Shown: piece by piece, positions 1-7,530 of the stretch
Layout of the letters: each line of letters begins with the position of its first letter
Numbering within the stretch: the first letter of the stretch is position 1
From: Paracoccaceae bacterium
GTDB lineage: Bacteria; Pseudomonadota; Alphaproteobacteria; Rhodobacterales; Rhodobacteraceae
Length of the DNA stretch: 13,450 nt
Direction of reading: 5' to 3'
Assembly (NCBI GenBank): GCA_016937725.1
Contig: JAFGVZ010000190.1
Location: 1-13,450 of the forward strand
Translations under genes and position numbers: made by a program
Notes under the pieces: generated by a model
Database searches by the model: none
What the model saw: the letters and a program-made list of their open reading frames with translations, nothing else
What the model was told of the DNA's origin: nothing

Positions 1-767
1 GCCTCTGGTCCGAACAGGCGCACCAATTGCGCGAGTGCGGCGGTTTCGAACCCGCTCGACCTGGCTGCGCCTGCATGGGCAAACCCAAACAGCGCGCCAG
101 TCCCGACATCTGCGGGAGAGGCGTCATGGATCTCTGCCAATGGCCCGCGATGCGAGATTGCATCGCCGTTCAACCCATGCTCTCGCCAGAAAGGTGTTTT
201 GTAGCTGGCGACCAACTTGGCCTGTCCCGCCATCCATGTCAGCACATCGGGAACCGCGACCCCAAGCTGTGCTGCCAAACGCGGGGGAAGGGCTAGAACC
301 ACCCGCGCGGCGTGCATTGTCTGGCCTTGCGCCGTGATCGTCACGCCCGCCGCGTCTTCGGCAATATGGGTCACCTTCTGCGACAAGCGCAACGCGTCGC
401 CAAGCCTTGCGGCCAACGCATCGGTCACGCGTGCCAATCCACCCGCGACACGCAACGCGCCGCCCATCGTGGCAAAATCCAGATCGCGGCGGATGGCCCC
501 GTTTACATCCTCGAATACCAGCCGTCCGGTTGCATATTGCGGAAAGGCCTGCAAACCCAGCCGGTCCAGCAAGGCCAACATGCGCCTGTTATGCGGCCAG
601 ATCCAAGAGGGGCCAAGGTCATAGCCTTGTTGCGACAACACCCGCCCGCCAACACGGTCACGCGCGTCCAGCACCACCACGTCCCGCCCACTGGCGCGCA
701 GCATGTTGGCCAGTGCAAGGCCCGACAGGCCAGCCCCGACAATGCAGATTTCCGCATCAAAGGTCAC
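1..767 (-). CDS. FAD-dependent amine oxidase / NAD(P)-binding Rossmann oxidoreductase, C-terminus beyond left edge
   Basis: The visible 255 residues are the N-terminal part of a flavin-containing amine oxidase family protein. Residues 7-17 (ICIVGAGLSGL) form the Rossmann GxGxxG dinucleotide-binding motif. D34 ends the second strand, and the typical DRVGGR motif follows at 37-42. A GPSWIWP stretch at about 52-58 matches the conserved region after the FAD-binding segment. The start is a GTG whose bases overlap the TGA of the upstream cupin gene (GTGA, 4-base overlap). I chose it because a later start would remove the FAD motif. There is no clear Shine-Dalgarno sequence, so translational coupling is likely. 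These proteins oxidise amines, carotenoid- or porphyrin-like compounds or lipids; the substrate cannot be told here. The family assignment is firm and the exact reaction unknown. Confidence 0.85.
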   Translation of the reverse strand, partial: MTFDAEICIVGAGLSGLALANMLRASGRDVVVLDARDRVGGRVLSQQGYDLGPSWIWPHNRRMLALLDRLGLQAFPQYATGRLVFEDVNGAIRRDLDFATMGGALRVAGGLARVTDALAARLGDALRLSQKVTHIAEDAAGVTITAQGQTMHAARVVLALPPRLAAQLGVAVPDVLTWMAGQAKLVASYKTPFWREHGLNGDAISHRGPLAEIHDASPADVGTGALFGFAHAGAARSSGFETAALAQLVRLFGPE

Positions 768-1435
768 GCGGCCAAGCCGATCACATCGCGCAAATGCCCT
801 GACTTGGTCCAGATATGCACGCCCTCGGCCCCCGCCGTGGCATGCAGCTTGGAGCCTGCGGGCAGGCGCAACCAATCCCAGCGGGTCAGCGTATCAGCTC
901 CGTCTGACAGCGCGCCCGCGATCACGAACACCTCTAATCCGCCAGACGCATCCAGAGTGCGGCTGGTTCCCGGGGCCCACCGTTCCATCGCAACCATCTC
1001 GCGCGCATCGCTGTGCAGCAGCAGCGTTTCGACCCCTGCCGCAGGCTGTGACCATCGTGCCGAACGGCTGTCCAGTTGCACTTGTGTGCGATCATCGGGG
1101 TCGAATTGATGCAGCTTCACAAGAATTGTGGCCCCGTCCAATGCGGCGGGCTTGTGCGACGAGGTCGGCGGGTTGCGCACATAATAGCCTGCCGGGAAGT
1201 CGCCATCTTCATCCTGAAACGTGCCATCAAGGACCAGATATTCCTCGCCCCCGTCATGGGTGTGGGGCGAAAAGGCACTGCCGACATCGAATTGCACGAT
1301 GCTGGTCGCCCGCGCCACCTCTGCACCGATGCGGTCCAGCATTTTGCGCCGAACACCCGGAACGGGCGAAGCCACCCAGTCGTTTTCGTCATAGCGCACA
1401 AGGACGCGTTGGCTGAAATCGGCATTCAGGTGCAT
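764..1435 (-). CDS. ChrR-like cupin domain protein (bicupin, second domain degenerate)
   Basis: This 223-residue protein has a first cupin domain at about residues 40-110. Its metal-ligand pattern is H58, H60, E64/E65 and H94, inside PHTHDGGEEYLVLDG and YVRNPPTSSH, which is the signature of the cupin at the C-terminus of the anti-sigma factor ChrR. A second cupin-like segment (about 135-215) keeps the fold pattern but lacks the histidine pair, so it probably binds no metal. The N-terminal zinc-binding anti-sigma domain of true ChrR is absent, so this is probably not an anti-sigma factor itself. GGAG lies 8 bases before the ATG. The gene overlaps the downstream flavin oxidoreductase by 4 bases, implying a shared mRNA and possibly a joint function. 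Metal-dependent sensing or an enzymatic (oxygenase- or isomerase-like) role are both possible. Confidence 0.85.
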   Translation of the reverse strand: MHLNADFSQRVLVRYDENDWVASPVPGVRRKMLDRIGAEVARATSIVQFDVGSAFSPHTHDGGEEYLVLDGTFQDEDGDFPAGYYVRNPPTSSHKPAALDGATILVKLHQFDPDDRTQVQLDSRSARWSQPAAGVETLLLHSDAREMVAMERWAPGTSRTLDASGGLEVFVIAGALSDGADTLTRWDWLRLPAGSKLHATAGAEGVHIWTKSGHLRDVIGLAA

Positions 1436-1742
1436 GGTGGCGGCTCCGTTTTCTGAGGTGCTCTGTCATATGCATAGATCGGGCCGCAACTGGCCGCGTC
1501 AACCGTGAACCGATGGAAACAGGCGTGCCGACCTAGATGAAACCTTCTCTGATGTGTGGTCCAAAAGTTCGTCCGGCTGGCATTCCAGCGCGGCGCAGAG
1601 TTACGACAGGTTATTCACCAGACATCTTTGTCGTGGTCTGAACCCCTCTGCAAAGGGTGTCACATGGCGCGTGCCCGACGGCGTCATGCGCGGTTTGGGG
1701 TGCCGCAGGGGCAAGATTTGTCAGTATACGGCGGGATGCAGA

Positions 1743-1756
1743 AAAATAATTATTTT
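1743..1756. promoter_or_regulatory. 14-base perfect AT palindrome
   Basis: AAAATAATTATTTT reads the same on both strands and sits at the left border of the AT-rich block, about 60 bases before the candidate promoter of the Usp gene. A perfect palindrome of this size can be an operator for a dimeric regulator, but an AT-only palindrome also arises more easily by chance in AT-rich DNA. No known consensus was matched. Confidence 0.3.
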
Positions 1757-1815
1757 ACAAAAGCTTAAAAATTCAAGAAAATTTAACAAGTAACGAAATT
1801 TCCCTAACTTCGCTC

Positions 1816-1842
1816 TTGACGAAACTTTAATAAACGTAATTT
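1816..1842 (+). promoter_or_regulatory. Candidate promoter for the Usp gene
   Basis: CTTGACG gives a good alphaproteobacterial -35 box (TTGACG at 1816-1821). The best -10-like hexamer, TAATTT (1837-1842), is only 15 bases downstream, which is shorter than ideal. The element sits in the AT-rich block about 100 bases before the Usp start and would leave an untranslated leader of roughly 90 bases. It could also drive the transporter operon by read-through. Confidence 0.3.
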
Positions 1843-1939
1843 TGTTGCGTGTGAACGGCCCGGGGGAACGCTCTGCGTGGGTTGGTCAACGAGTGAGAAG
1901 CCAAGAATGGCTCCGAGAAGGTGCACGGGGAGTGGTGCA

Positions 1940-2791
1940 ATGCTAAAGTCGATCTTGGTTCCGGTGCGTGGGGATGGCATGGTTGCTACCGTGCTGGCCC
2001 ATGCGGCAGAACTTGCCAGGCAGCACTATGCGCAGGTCAATGTCGTGCATTGTCGCGCACAGGCGAATGACCTGATGCCGCAAGGCATTCCGTTGAACGA
2101 CTTCGCCAAGAAGGTGATGATGGAGCAAGCTGTAGAGCTTGCGAACCGTCAGGAAGATCATCTGCGCGGTGTTTTGCACCGCTTGGCGCGCGATTTTGGG
2201 TTGTCGGAAGATGTGTCGGAAGACGGCAAGGTCGTATGCACCTTTACCGAAGAACAAGGGCGCATGGCCGAGGTGGTCAAACATGCCGGCCGCCTGTCGG
2301 ACCTGATCGTGCTGCCCAAGCCGCAACGCGAGCGCAATTTGGGCCAAAGCTCTTTGAAATCGGCCTTATACGGGGCAGGGCGCCCTGTGTTGATCTGCCC
2401 CCCGTTGCTTCAGCCCGATGCGACTTTCGCCCAACATGTCGCGGTTGGCTGGAACGGATCTCTGCCTGCCGCGCGCGCCGTGGCTTCGTCGCTGGATATT
2501 GTGCATGCCGCGAAGCGGGTCAGCATCCTGACCGGCGGCAAAGTGCAAGCCCATGGCCCGACGGTCGAGGAATTGGTTGCCTATTACGCGCTGCGCGGTG
2601 TGACCGCAGAGGTCGTGACATTCGACGGTAAAGACCCGGCCAAAGAGCTTTTGGCGACGTGCAAGAACATAGGGGCCAGTCTGCTGGTGACGGGGGCTTA
2701 CAGCCACAGCCACGAAACGGAAATGCTGTTTGGCGGGAACACCCAACGCATTGTCGACAGCACGGAAATGCCGGTTTTGATGGCGCATTAG
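1940..2791 (+). CDS. Universal stress protein, tandem UspA domains
   Basis: The 283-residue protein begins MLKSILVPV, the usual first strand of a Usp domain, and holds two such domains (about 1-154 and 164-283). The first has the strand-turn ending DLIVLPKP and GRPVLICPP. The second starts HVAVGWNGS and ends with a motif like the Usp ATP-binding loop (TGAYSHSHETEMLFGGNT), in which the usual glycine of GxYG is serine and the final G-S/T pair is G-N. Nucleotide binding may therefore be weakened. I chose the ATG at 1940 over an in-frame start at 1877 because GGGGAG lies 7 bases upstream and the Usp fold begins exactly there. The gene precedes a transporter operon on the same strand by 119 bases. 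Usp proteins are cytoplasmic stress or energy sensors; TeaD, next to the ectoine TRAP transporter TeaABC, is a precedent for a transporter-linked role. Confidence 0.9.
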   Translation: MLKSILVPVRGDGMVATVLAHAAELARQHYAQVNVVHCRAQANDLMPQGIPLNDFAKKVMMEQAVELANRQEDHLRGVLHRLARDFGLSEDVSEDGKVVCTFTEEQGRMAEVVKHAGRLSDLIVLPKPQRERNLGQSSLKSALYGAGRPVLICPPLLQPDATFAQHVAVGWNGSLPAARAVASSLDIVHAAKRVSILTGGKVQAHGPTVEELVAYYALRGVTAEVVTFDGKDPAKELLATCKNIGASLLVTGAYSHSHETEMLFGGNTQRIVDSTEMPVLMAH

Positions 2792-2874
2792 AACGCCGTC
2801 TTGTTGTCCAGCCCCGCCGGGGCGTGGCGCTTTAACAAGTTGTATTGAAGGCCGCGATTAGCGTGGCGCAATCG

Positions 2875-2891
2875 GCCCGGAGCATCCGGGC
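2875..2891 (+). promoter_or_regulatory. GC hairpin just upstream of tctC ribosome binding site
   Basis: GCCCGG (2875-2880) and CCGGGC (2886-2891) can form a 6-base-pair GC stem with a 5-base loop, ending only 4 bases before the strong ribosome binding site AGGGAGGAG (2896-2904). No T-run follows, so it is not an intrinsic terminator. It may stabilise the mRNA 5' end or influence translation of the binding-protein gene. That role is inference. Confidence 0.3.
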
Positions 2892-2910
2892 GTTCAGGGA
2901 GGAGACCCAC

Positions 2911-3882
2911 ATGAAACTGACCAAGAGAGTATTCCTTGCACTCGCCGCAAGCAGCACGATTGCGACGTTGCCGATGACGGCTGTCGCTCAGGATTGGGAG
3001 CCGCGCCGCCCCATCGACTTTACCATCATGGCAGGCCCCGGCGGCGGCGCAGACCAGATCGCGCGCTTCATCCAGTCGGTTGTCGAAGCTGGCGACCTGA
3101 CCAATCGTCCGCTGATCCCGACCAACCGTGGCGGTGGTTCGGGCGCGGAATCGCTTCTGCACCTGAAAGATGCGCGCGACCCCGACCACACGCTGATGGT
3201 GACGCTGAACTCCTTCTACACCACACCGATCCGTCAGGAAGGTCTTGGCGTTGACATCGAAACCTTCACCCCGATCACCATGATGGGCGTCGATCCCTTC
3301 GTTCTGTGGGTGCACAAGGATTCCGGTATCACCACCTTCGAAGAATTCGTGGCCAAGGTGCAGGAAATGAACGGTGACTACGTCATGGGCGGCACCGGCA
3401 CGGGGCAGGAAGATTCGATCGTGATCGCCTATATGTCGAGTGCATATGGCCTAGACATCAACTACATCCCGTTCGATGGAGGCGGTGCCGTGGCGGCTGC
3501 GCTGGCCGGTCAGCAGATCATGGCAACCGTGAACAACCCGGCCGAAGCCAAGGGTTTCTATGAGTCTGGTGATTTTCTGCCAATCCTTAGCTTTTCCGAC
3601 GAGCGTATGGATGCGTTTCCTGACGTTCCAACCCTCAAGGAAAAGGGGCAAGACTTCTCTTACTATAACCAGCGGGCCATTGTCGGTGCACCCGGCATGA
3701 CCCCGGAAGCCGCTGCCTATTACCGCGAGGTCTTCGGGCAGGTCTATGACAGCGAGCAGTGGCAGAACTATCTTGTCTCGGAAAGCCTGTCGCCCCTGCC
3801 GATGGATGAAGCAACGACCCGTGCCTACTGGTCAACCCAAGTCGCCAACCATCGTCAGCTTCTGGCTGATATCGGCAACTAA
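2911..3882 (+). CDS. tctC: Tripartite tricarboxylate transporter substrate-binding protein (TctC/Bug family)
   Basis: This 323-residue periplasmic protein captures a carboxylate and hands it to the TctA/TctB membrane complex. A classic signal peptide is visible: K2-K5-R6, a hydrophobic core at 7-25, and an AVA cleavage site before Q27. The mature domain begins with the Bug-family strand RPIDFTIMAGPGGGADQIAR (residues 33-52), whose glycine-rich loop contributes to carboxylate binding. A second loop, GGGSGAES (74-81), and a third, GGTGTGQEDS, follow as in the family. Length is normal. The start at 2911 was chosen because AGGGAGGAG lies 6 bases before it and the signal peptide begins there; an upstream in-frame start at 2845 adds a non-conserved tail. 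It is first in a run of tctC-tctB-tctA-ligase-reductase. The substrate is not determined by sequence; neighbours suggest a small dicarboxylate. Confidence 0.92.
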   Translation: MKLTKRVFLALAASSTIATLPMTAVAQDWEPRRPIDFTIMAGPGGGADQIARFIQSVVEAGDLTNRPLIPTNRGGGSGAESLLHLKDARDPDHTLMVTLNSFYTTPIRQEGLGVDIETFTPITMMGVDPFVLWVHKDSGITTFEEFVAKVQEMNGDYVMGGTGTGQEDSIVIAYMSSAYGLDINYIPFDGGGAVAAALAGQQIMATVNNPAEAKGFYESGDFLPILSFSDERMDAFPDVPTLKEKGQDFSYYNQRAIVGAPGMTPEAAAYYREVFGQVYDSEQWQNYLVSESLSPLPMDEATTRAYWSTQVANHRQLLADIGN

Positions 3883-3908
3883 GCAATAAAGCAGGAAAGA
3901 GGGCAGCT

Positions 3909-4412
3909 ATGCGCCAAGGTGAGATTTCTCTGGCTGGGCTTCTTGCCCTCTTTTCGATCTACCTGATGTGGAAGGCGACCGAACTTCCCATCGGGTATAT
4001 CAGCGGACGCGGACCGGGGGGCGGGTTCTGGCCCTTCTGGCTGTCGCTGGCCATGCTGCTCAGCTGTGTGGCCATCGCATTCAACTGGTGGCGCGGGAAA
4101 ACCCCCGCGTCGCGCTCTGACGAACCGTTCATGGACAGCTTCGGCTGGCTGACGCTGCTGAATGTCGGTGGCGGGGTGGTAGCCTTTGTCGCGCTCATCT
4201 CTGTCGTGTCGATGTATGGCGCGATTGCGCTGTTCTTGCTTTATTACCTGCGTTTTCTGGGGCGGCATTCATGGCCGTTGACCTTGGCCATCTCGATCTT
4301 GCTGCCGATCGGGCTGTTTTTCTTCTTCGAAGCCGTGATGCTGATCTCCATGCCGCAGGGTATGGCGTTCACGCAGCCCTTCTTCGACGTGATGTACGAC
4401 ATCATCTACTGA
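3909..4412 (+). CDS. tctB: Tripartite tricarboxylate transporter small membrane subunit (TctB family)
   Basis: The 167-residue protein is poorly conserved in sequence, as TctB proteins are, but has the family layout of about four to five membrane helices: roughly 6-22, 40-60, 82-105, 106-120 and 122-146. The conserved stretch GRGPGGGFWPFWLSL (residues 33-47) between the first two helices is typical. It forms the small subunit beside TctA in the inner membrane, and uptake is driven by an ion gradient. AAAGAGGG lies 5 bases before the ATG. The gene is 26 bases after tctC and 22 before tctA. The call rests mostly on position, size and topology. Confidence 0.9.
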   Translation: MRQGEISLAGLLALFSIYLMWKATELPIGYISGRGPGGGFWPFWLSLAMLLSCVAIAFNWWRGKTPASRSDEPFMDSFGWLTLLNVGGGVVAFVALISVVSMYGAIALFLLYYLRFLGRHSWPLTLAISILLPIGLFFFFEAVMLISMPQGMAFTQPFFDVMYDIIY

Positions 4413-4434
4413 CACCCCAAAACCGAAAGCTCCC

Positions 4435-5946
4435 ATGGAAATCCTCAGTTTTCTGATCGACGGCATCTTTCTGGCGCTAGAGCCGACCAACCTGATCTTG
4501 ATCGTCATCGGCGTTACGGTGGGGTTGTTCATTGGCGCAATGCCCGGTCTTGGGTCTGTCAACGGTGTGGCCATCTTGTTGCCGATCACCTTCCTTGTGC
4601 CCCCGGCTTCGGCCATTATCTTCCTTGCGGCCATTTATTACGGCGCGATGTATGGCGGGGCGATTTCGTCGGTCACGCTGGGCATTCCCGGTGCGTCGAC
4701 CGCCGTGGCGACCACCTTTGACGGGCGTCCCTTGGCACTGCAAGGCCGCGCAAGCCTTGCCTTGGTGACGGCGGCGCTGGCCTCTTTCGTGGGGGGCACG
4801 GTTGCGAATATCTTTTTCACGCTCTTCGCGCCAGTGCTGGCCTCTGCCGCGCTATCCTTTGGACCGCCAGAAATTTTCGCGCTCATGCTATTGGCCTTTG
4901 CCACCTTCGTAGGCTTGAGCGGCGATGACGTGCCAAAGACCATCTTCTCGATCTGCCTTGGTCTGGTTCTGGCAACCGTGGGTTTTGATACGATTTCCGG
5001 CGCGCCGCGGCTTGTGCTGTTCGAAATAGACGGGTTCTTGCGGGGTATTGGCTTTATCGTGCTGGCGATCGGTGTCTACGGTATTGGCGAAATGCTCTGG
5101 ACCATCGAACAGACGCGCGGCGAGGTGACGACCACCAACCCGAAGATGACCGTGAAAGGCATGGCGTCTGACGCGAAAGAAGCTGTCCAGCGCGGCTGGA
5201 AGGGCACTTGGATCGGGTCTTTCATCGGGTTTTTCGTGGGCATTCTGCCTGCCGCTGGCGCGACACCTGGCTCGCTCATGTCTTACGGTGTGGCCAAGAT
5301 GCTGTCGCGCAACCCCGAGGAATATGGCCGTGGCTCTCCCGATGGGGTGGCGGCACCGGAAGCGGCGAACAATTCGGCCTCGACCGGGTCCATGCTGCCG
5401 ATGCTGACGCTGGGCATTCCCGGCTCGCCCACCACCGCAATCTTGCTGGGCGGTATGGTGATCTGGGGCCTTGTGCCCGGTCCGCGCCTGTTCGTGGATG
5501 AAACCGAATTCGTCTGGGGTCTGATCGGGTCTTTCTACATCTCGAACATCGCGGCGCTTGTGATCAACCTGGCCTTCATCCCGCTCTTCATCTGGATGCT
5601 GCGGATGCCGTTCACGATCCTTGCCCCGCTGATTTTCGTGCTGTCCATCATCGGCGGTTTCGCGGCCTCGCGCAGTATGCATGATCTGTGGCTGATCGTG
5701 ATCTTTGGCCTTGCCGCGTTCTTCTTGCGCAAGTTCGATTATCCGCTGGCCCCTGCGGTTCTGGCCATCGTGCTGGGGCCTATTGCAGAACCGACATTGC
5801 GCCAGTCGCTCTTGCTGTCCTCTGGCGATCCGATGATCTTCTTCAACCGCCCGATTGCTGGGCCGATCACGGTCGTGGCGATCATCCTGATCCTGCTTCC
5901 GGCCCTGAAATACTTGCGCCGCAAGAAGCCTGTGGCAAAAGGCTAA
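4435..5946 (+). CDS. tctA: Tripartite tricarboxylate transporter large membrane subunit (TctA family)
   Basis: This 503-residue protein with about 10-12 membrane helices forms the translocation channel of the TTT transporter. TctA signatures occur as two related halves. The first has GAMPGLGSVNG (34-44) and MYGGAISSVTLGIPGAST (72-89). The second has GILPAAGATPGS, EAANNSA (309-315) and LGIPGSPTTAILLGG (from residue 326). The repeated GIPG(A/S)xT elements are the conserved loops thought to line the transport path. Length and motifs match full-size family members. The ribosome binding site is weak (GAAAG), which may mean partial coupling to tctB. Beyond it, 61 bases separate it from the acyl-CoA synthetase gene on the same strand, with one small hairpin (5964-5977) but no terminator. 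Confidence 0.96.
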   Translation: MEILSFLIDGIFLALEPTNLILIVIGVTVGLFIGAMPGLGSVNGVAILLPITFLVPPASAIIFLAAIYYGAMYGGAISSVTLGIPGASTAVATTFDGRPLALQGRASLALVTAALASFVGGTVANIFFTLFAPVLASAALSFGPPEIFALMLLAFATFVGLSGDDVPKTIFSICLGLVLATVGFDTISGAPRLVLFEIDGFLRGIGFIVLAIGVYGIGEMLWTIEQTRGEVTTTNPKMTVKGMASDAKEAVQRGWKGTWIGSFIGFFVGILPAAGATPGSLMSYGVAKMLSRNPEEYGRGSPDGVAAPEAANNSASTGSMLPMLTLGIPGSPTTAILLGGMVIWGLVPGPRLFVDETEFVWGLIGSFYISNIAALVINLAFIPLFIWMLRMPFTILAPLIFVLSIIGGFAASRSMHDLWLIVIFGLAAFFLRKFDYPLAPAVLAIVLGPIAEPTLRQSLLLSSGDPMIFFNRPIAGPITVVAIILILLPALKYLRRKKPVAKG

Positions 5947-6007
5947 ATGCGGTTCCAAAACCTGAAGCACCTGCTTCCTCAAAGACCAACAGAATGAGAG
6001 AGACCCG

Positions 6008-7519
6008 ATGCACACAATCGCAGAGCTGATCCAGCAGCATCCTGACACCGCCAATGCCATCGGCGCTCCGGGCCGGGAGTGGATGACCTACGGCCAATTC
6101 AAGGCGCTGGCTTTGGCCGTGCGCGCCTCGTTGCGCGGCGCAGGTGTGGGGGCGCAGGACCGCGTGGCCATCGTGTTGCCCAACGGTCCCGAAATGGCCG
6201 CAGCGTTCATTGCGGTCGCGCAATCTGCCACCACCGCGCCTTTGAACCCGGCCTACAAGGAAGACGAATTCGCTTTCTATCTGGAAGACCTGAAGGCCAA
6301 AGCGATCATCGTCGAGGCGGGGTATACCGGCCCTGCTCGTGCCGCTGCCGACCGGTTCGGCCTGACCGTGCTGGAACTGACCGCATCTGAACCGGCTGGC
6401 ATGTTCACGCTGGCAACCGATGTAACCGGCACCGCGCCAGATACCGTGCCCGGCCCCGATGACGTGGCGCTGATCTTGCACACATCTGGCACCACATCGC
6501 GCCCCAAGATCGTGCCGCTGTTGCAATCGAATGTCGCGGCCTCTGCAATCAATATCCGTGACTCGCTGGCGCTGACGGCGGATGATGTCTGCCTGAATGT
6601 CATGCCCTTGTTTCACATTCACGGGTTGGTCGCGGCAGTCAGCGCTTCGCTGGCGGCAGGCGCGTCGATCAGCTGCACACCGGGCTTTGACGCGCTCAAG
6701 TTCTTCGGCTGGCTGGAAGAGGTGCACCCCACTTGGTATACCGCCGTGCCGACCATGCACCAAGCGATCCTGTCGCGCGCGCCGCGCAACGCGGAAATTA
6801 TCAAGAACGCACGTCTGCGCTTCCTGCGCTCCTCCTCGTCGTCTTTGCCGGGTCCGGTGATGACGCAATTGGCCGAAACCTTCGGGGCGCCCGTGGTCGA
6901 GGCTTATGGCATGACCGAAGCTGCGCACCAGATGTGCTGCAACCCGATCGAGCCGGGCCGCCAGAAACCGGGTGCCGTGGGCCTGCCCGCAGGCCCGGAA
7001 GTGCGCATCGCGCATGAGATCGAGAACCGTCTGGTCAATGGCGTGGGCGAGATTGCCATTTCCGGCCCGAATGTGACACCGGGTTACGAGGGCAACCCAG
7101 AGGCCAACGAGAAGAACTTCTTCGAGGCTGAGGGCAAGCGCTGGTTCCGCACCGGCGATCAAGGTGCGTTCGACGAGGATGGCTTCCTATCGCTCACGGG
7201 TCGCTTGAAGGAAATCATCAACCGGGGCGGCGAAAAGGTCAGTCCGCTGGAAGTGGACGGCGTTCTGTCCGACCACCCTGCCATTGGCCAATGCGTGACC
7301 TTCGCCATGCCGCATGACAAGCTGGGCGAGGAAGTTGCTGCTGCCGTTGTGTTGAAAGAAGGCCAGAGTGTCAGCGAGCGCGACATCCGCGATTTCGCAT
7401 CCGAGCGTCTGGCCGCGTTCAAAGTGCCGCGCAAGATCATCATTCTTGACGAGATTCCCAAGGGCGCCACAGGCAAGTTGCAACGCATCGGCCTGGCCGA
7501 GAAACTCGGTCTGGGCTGA
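6008..7519 (+). CDS. AMP-forming acyl-CoA synthetase, oxalyl-CoA synthetase-like (AAE3/Pcs60 type)
   Basis: The 503-residue enzyme adenylates a carboxylate with ATP and transfers it to CoA. All ANL-superfamily motifs are present: P-loop LHTSGTTSRPK (157-167), PLFHIHG (200-206), YGMTE (300-304), RTGD (381-384), hinge GRLKEIINRGGEK (398-410) and the catalytic lysine K490 in GATGKLQR. From memory it follows plant AAE3/yeast Pcs60 oxalyl-CoA synthetases closely. The shared stretches are APLNPAY, FYLEDL, HTSGTTSRPK, TWYTAVPT.HQ, SGPNVTPGY and INRGGEKVSPLEVD, at a length near 510. GAGAGAGA precedes the ATG by 5 bases. It lies between a carboxylate transporter and a PanE-like reductase, which favours a small diacid as substrate. 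Other short-chain or dicarboxylate ligases are possible; the family call is certain and the oxalate specificity is inferred. Confidence 0.93.
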   Translation: MHTIAELIQQHPDTANAIGAPGREWMTYGQFKALALAVRASLRGAGVGAQDRVAIVLPNGPEMAAAFIAVAQSATTAPLNPAYKEDEFAFYLEDLKAKAIIVEAGYTGPARAAADRFGLTVLELTASEPAGMFTLATDVTGTAPDTVPGPDDVALILHTSGTTSRPKIVPLLQSNVAASAINIRDSLALTADDVCLNVMPLFHIHGLVAAVSASLAAGASISCTPGFDALKFFGWLEEVHPTWYTAVPTMHQAILSRAPRNAEIIKNARLRFLRSSSSSLPGPVMTQLAETFGAPVVEAYGMTEAAHQMCCNPIEPGRQKPGAVGLPAGPEVRIAHEIENRLVNGVGEIAISGPNVTPGYEGNPEANEKNFFEAEGKRWFRTGDQGAFDEDGFLSLTGRLKEIINRGGEKVSPLEVDGVLSDHPAIGQCVTFAMPHDKLGEEVAAAVVLKEGQSVSERDIRDFASERLAAFKVPRKIIILDEIPKGATGKLQRIGLAEKLGLG

Positions 7520-7530
7520 AAGGGCACATC

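Larger units (their letters stand above)
1436..1939. other. Divergent intergenic region between cupin and Usp genes
   Basis: This stretch separates two divergent units. The left two thirds (about 1436-1735) are GC-rich and contain only short open frames without good start signals or recognisable products. For the cupin gene, a weak sigma-70-like candidate can be drawn on the minus strand: TTGACG (1497-1502) and TCTATG (1473-1478), 18 bases apart. I give it low weight because only three of six -10 bases fit. From about 1738 to 1850 composition changes abruptly to very AT-rich, unlike anything else in the window, which is typical of a regulated promoter or of DNA-bending protein sites. No tRNA, riboswitch or mobile element end was recognised. 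Confidence 0.6.

Noticed and set aside
312..1109. Plus-strand open frame of 265 residues across the cupin and oxidoreductase genes
   Set aside because: The minus strand encodes two proteins with clear motifs here; the plus-strand product has no recognisable features.
1611..1619. TTATTCACC resembling a DnaA box
   Set aside because: A single near-match with one mismatch, no cluster of boxes and no dnaA or parAB genes nearby. It is not evidence of an origin.
1554..1793. Small plus-strand frames in the intergenic region (79 and 70 residues)
   Set aside because: Two frames overlap each other, neither has a ribosome binding site or recognisable motif, and the larger one ends inside the AT-rich non-coding block.
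2811..2823. GCCCC-GCC-GGGGC hairpin after the Usp gene
   Set aside because: The 5-base-pair stem with a 3-base loop has no T-run after it, so it does not qualify as a terminator.
5964..5977. GAAGC-ACCT-GCTTC hairpin between tctA and the ligase gene
   Set aside because: The short 5-base-pair stem has no T-run and could easily occur by chance, so there is no reason to split the operon here.
4888..6060. Long minus-strand open frame (390 residues) opposite tctA
   Set aside because: The predicted protein is rich in R, H, Q and D with no recognisable domain, and it lies opposite a clear TctA gene. It is a GC-codon shadow frame.
5882..7162. Long minus-strand open frame (426 residues) opposite the acyl-CoA synthetase
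   Set aside because: Low-complexity composition, no family motifs, and complete overlap with a well-supported gene on the plus strand.
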